DNA of 23,287 nucleotides from Bacteroides sp. Lineage in GTDB: Bacteria > Bacteroidota > Bacteroidia > Bacteroidales > Bacteroidaceae. The stretch lies in assembly GCF_030151085.1 (NCBI RefSeq), contig NZ_JASLER010000064.1, forward strand, positions 1-23,287, in the 5' to 3' direction. The translations under genes and the position numbers were made by a program. A model generated the notes under the pieces. The model was not told where the DNA came from, ran no database searches, and saw only the letters and a list, made by a program, of their open reading frames with translations. How positions within the stretch are numbered: position 1 is the stretch's first letter; each line of letters begins with the position of its first letter. Positions 20,907-23,287 of this stretch are shown piece after piece.

Positions 20907-22156
20907 TAGGATTACAATGGGGCGACGAAGGCAAAGGCAAAGTCGTTGACGTATTAACTCCGAGATATGATGTTGTGGCACGTTTCCAAGGCGGACCGAA
21001 TGCCGGACATACATTGGAGTTCGAGGGGCAGAAGTATGTGCTTCGTTCCATACCATCGGGTATTTTCCAAGGAGACAAGGTAAATATCATCGGTAACGGT
21101 GTAGTGCTTGATCCGGCTCTTTTCAAGGCAGAAGCTGAAGCTTTGGAAGCATCAGGTCATAATTTGAAGGAACGCTTGCATATCTCAAAGAAAGCACACC
21201 TTATTTTACCTACTCACCGGATATTGGATGCTGCATACGAAGCTGCCAAAGGTGATGCCAAAGTGGGGACTACCGGAAAAGGTATTGGACCGACTTATAC
21301 TGATAAAGTAAGCCGTAATGGTGTACGTGTGGGAGATATTCTGCATGATTTTGATAAGGTATATGCTGCGGCCAAAGCTCGTCATGAGCAAATATTGGCA
21401 AGCATGAACTATGAATATGATCTCACAGAACTGGAGAAGGCATGGCTCGAAGGTATTGAATACCTGAAGCAGTTCAACCTGATTGATAGTGAACATGAGA
21501 TTAACGGTTTATTAAATTCAGGTAAGTCTGTATTGTGCGAAGGTGCACAGGGCACAATGTTGGATATCGACTTTGGATCTTATCCGTTTGTAACATCATC
21601 CAATACTGTCTGTGCGGGTGCTTGTACAGGTTTGGGAGTTGCTCCTAACAAGATAGGTGAAGTTTATGGTATTTTCAAAGCATATTGTACTCGTGTAGGT
21701 TCCGGTCCATTCCCTACTGAATTATTTGACGAGACTGGTGACGAAATTTGTACTTTAGGACATGAATTTGGATCTGTAACCGGACGTAAACGTCGTTGTG
21801 GATGGATTGACTTGGTTGCTTTGAAGTATGCTATCATGGTGGACGGCGTAACTAAGTTGATTATGATGAAGAGCGACGTGCTCGACGCATTTGAAACCAT
21901 CAAAGCTTGTGTAGCCTATAAGATTAATGGTGAAGAAATAGATTACTTCCCGTATGATATTAATGATACCATTGAACCGATATATGTAGAATTACCCGGT
22001 TGGCAGACCGATATGACTAAGATGCAAAGCGAGGATGAATTCCCTGAAGAATTTAATGCTTATTTGTCATTCCTGGAAGAACAGCTTGAGGTGCCTATCA
22101 AGATTGTTTCTGTAGGTCCCGACCGTGAACAGACCATTGAACGTTATACGGAATAA
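20888..22156 (+). CDS. purA: adenylosuccinate synthetase
   Basis: PurA converts IMP and aspartate to adenylosuccinate using GTP, the first step from IMP to AMP. The 422-residue protein starts MKVDVLLGLQWGDEGKGK with the GTP-binding GDEGKGK loop. It continues with FQGGPNAGHT near 35, VGTTGKGIGPTYTDK near 125, CEGAQGTMLDIDFGSYPFVTSSNT near 220, and TGRKRRCGWIDLVALKYA near 300. The start at 20888 is preferred over an in-frame TTG at 20870 because the sequence upstream of the repeat belongs to the element. Its native upstream neighbour was apparently fur. Now a promoter in the element is the only good candidate to express it. Confidence 0.96.
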   Translation: MKVDVLLGLQWGDEGKGKVVDVLTPRYDVVARFQGGPNAGHTLEFEGQKYVLRSIPSGIFQGDKVNIIGNGVVLDPALFKAEAEALEASGHNLKERLHISKKAHLILPTHRILDAAYEAAKGDAKVGTTGKGIGPTYTDKVSRNGVRVGDILHDFDKVYAAAKARHEQILASMNYEYDLTELEKAWLEGIEYLKQFNLIDSEHEINGLLNSGKSVLCEGAQGTMLDIDFGSYPFVTSSNTVCAGACTGLGVAPNKIGEVYGIFKAYCTRVGSGPFPTELFDETGDEICTLGHEFGSVTGRKRRCGWIDLVALKYAIMVDGVTKLIMMKSDVLDAFETIKACVAYKINGEEIDYFPYDINDTIEPIYVELPGWQTDMTKMQSEDEFPEEFNAYLSFLEEQLEVPIKIVSVGPDREQTIERYTE

Positions 22157-22174
22157 AATAGACTGATAACCTTT

Positions 22175-22245
22175 AGCACGGATTACACGGATTTCGCGGC
22201 TTCATCTGAAGAACCGTGGTTGTTCGGGTAATCCGTGCTTTTTTT
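22175..22245 (+). terminator. long hairpin terminator after purA
   Basis: A 12-bp perfect outer stem (22175-22186 with 22228-22239) encloses a 41-nt branched centre with an inner GGCTTCA/TGAAG hairpin, and is followed by seven T. The ACGGATTACACGGATTT motif is, as I recall, common in Bacteroidetes intergenic repeats. Confidence 0.85.
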
Positions 22246-22255
22246 ATTTACTCTT

Positions 22256-23287
22256 ATGAAAACACAATTCTTATCTTTTTTACTTGTGTTCTTGCTGGTA
22301 ACATCAGCAAAATCACAGACCTATCAACCCACTCAGGAAAATCTGAAATCCCGGCAGGAATTTCGAGATGCCAAGTTCGGAATCTTCTTGCATTGGGGAG
22401 TGTACAGTATGTTGGCTACCGGTGAATGGACGATGACCAACAATAACTTGAACTATAAAGAGTATGCCAAGCTGGCGAGTGGTTTCTATCCTTCCAAGTT
22501 CGACGCGGCTCAGTGGGTGGCTGCTATTAAAGCTTCCGGTGCCCAGTACATCTGCATCACATCCCGTCATCACGATGGATTCTCTATGTTTCATACCCGT
22601 AATTCTGATTATAATATAGTAGATGCTACCCCTTTTAAACGGGATATATTGAAAGAACTGGCAAACGAATGTCACAAACAAGGCATCCGTTTACACTTCT
22701 ATTATTCGCACATTGACTGGTATCGTGAAGATGCACCTTGGGGACGTACAGGACGTGGCACAGGTCGTCCTAATCCGAAAGGAGATTGGGATAGCTACTA
22801 TAAATTTATGAATAACCAGCTGACTGAACTGCTGACGAATTACGGAAAAGTCGGTGCCATTTGGTTTGATGGCTGGTGGGACCAAGATCAGAATCCTGAT
22901 TTCGATTGGCAATTGCCCGAGCAATATGCTCTGATACACCGTTTGCAACCCGCCTGCTTAGTTGGTAATAATCATCACCAAGCTCCTTTTGAGGGTGAAG
23001 ATATTCAGATTTTTGAGCGAGACTTGCCAGGTGAGAACCGTGCGGGACTCTCCGGACAGAGTGTGAGTGCTTTACCTTTGGAAACTTGCGAAACCATGAA
23101 TGGAATGTGGGGATATAAGATTACCGATCAGAATTATAAATCAACCAAAACTTTAATACAGTACCTGGTGAATGCTGCCGGAAAAGATGCCAATCTACTG
23201 ATGAATATCGGTCCTCAGCCCGATGGTGAACTGCCGGCAGTTGCTGTGGCGCGCCTTGCGGAAGTGGGAGATTGGATGAAAATCTAT
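22256..23287 (+). CDS. secreted alpha-L-fucosidase (GH29), 3' end outside window
   Basis: The reading frame stays open to the window end (344 codons seen). A signal peptide, MKTQFLSFLLVFLLVTSAKS, directs export, and there is no lipobox. The catalytic domain shows GH29 hallmarks: RDAKFGIFLHWGVYS near residue 37, ITSRHHDGFSMFHT near 104, LHFYYSHIDWY near 145, the nucleophile Asp205 in IWFDGWWD, and LPLETCETMNGMWGY near 282. GH29 enzymes release terminal fucose from host or plant glycans, typical of gut Bacteroides. The acid/base residue and subfamily cannot be set with certainty by eye. It starts after the purA terminator; no consensus promoter is visible in the short gap. Confidence 0.9.
   Translation, partial: MKTQFLSFLLVFLLVTSAKSQTYQPTQENLKSRQEFRDAKFGIFLHWGVYSMLATGEWTMTNNNLNYKEYAKLASGFYPSKFDAAQWVAAIKASGAQYICITSRHHDGFSMFHTRNSDYNIVDATPFKRDILKELANECHKQGIRLHFYYSHIDWYREDAPWGRTGRGTGRPNPKGDWDSYYKFMNNQLTELLTNYGKVGAIWFDGWWDQDQNPDFDWQLPEQYALIHRLQPACLVGNNHHQAPFEGEDIQIFERDLPGENRAGLSGQSVSALPLETCETMNGMWGYKITDQNYKSTKTLIQYLVNAAGKDANLLMNIGPQPDGELPAVAVARLAEVGDWMKIY

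Overview
The window looks like chromosomal DNA of a Bacteroides species. It has Bacteroidetes-type promoters (TTTG, 19-21 nt, TAnnTTTG), few Shine-Dalgarno sites, lipoproteins with acidic residues after the lipobox cysteine, and a dipeptidyl peptidase III with the HECLGH zinc motif I know from B. thetaiotaomicron. This assignment comes from reading and recall; no database search was run.

Layout. 1-145: 3' end of a 5S rRNA and the rRNA operon terminator. 150-532: a small cysteine-rich lipoprotein gene. 607-7324: a branched-chain amino acid operon. It has a consensus promoter, a 27-codon Ile/Leu-rich leader peptide and a terminator/antiterminator pair, then leuA, leuC, leuD, a second LeuA/CimA-type synthase and leuB, ending in a strong terminator. 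Two related hairpin-forming repeats fill the leuA-leuC and leuC-leuD gaps. 7420-9389: cysK and a TPR protein, convergent with recQ (9394-11205, minus). 11486-15355: an AraC-type regulator, a DPP III lipoprotein, an AlkD-like HEAT protein and a Fur-family regulator.

15350-20906: a roughly 5.5-kb AT-rich integrated element lies exactly between fur and purA. It is bounded by a 17-bp perfect (20 of 21) direct repeat containing the purA start codon. It encodes a tyrosine integrase next to the left end, a coiled-coil protein, a serine recombinase, a replication initiator resembling filamentous-phage gene II/CRI proteins, a lipoprotein and a stand-alone NUMOD3 peptide. I see no relaxase, coupling protein, capsid or Zot-like gene. 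Two long non-coding stretches carry promoters, palindromes and a striking nested hairpin (19571-19673) that may be a replication origin or a structured RNA.

20888-23287: purA, a long hairpin terminator, and the first 344 codons of a secreted GH29 alpha-L-fucosidase that runs off the window.

Main inference: before insertion, fur and purA overlapped by ATGA and were probably one transcription unit. Integration leaves fur intact, strands a 9-codon purA remnant at the left end, rebuilds purA at the right end and puts purA behind a consensus promoter inside the element. The integrase gene now lies directly downstream of fur.
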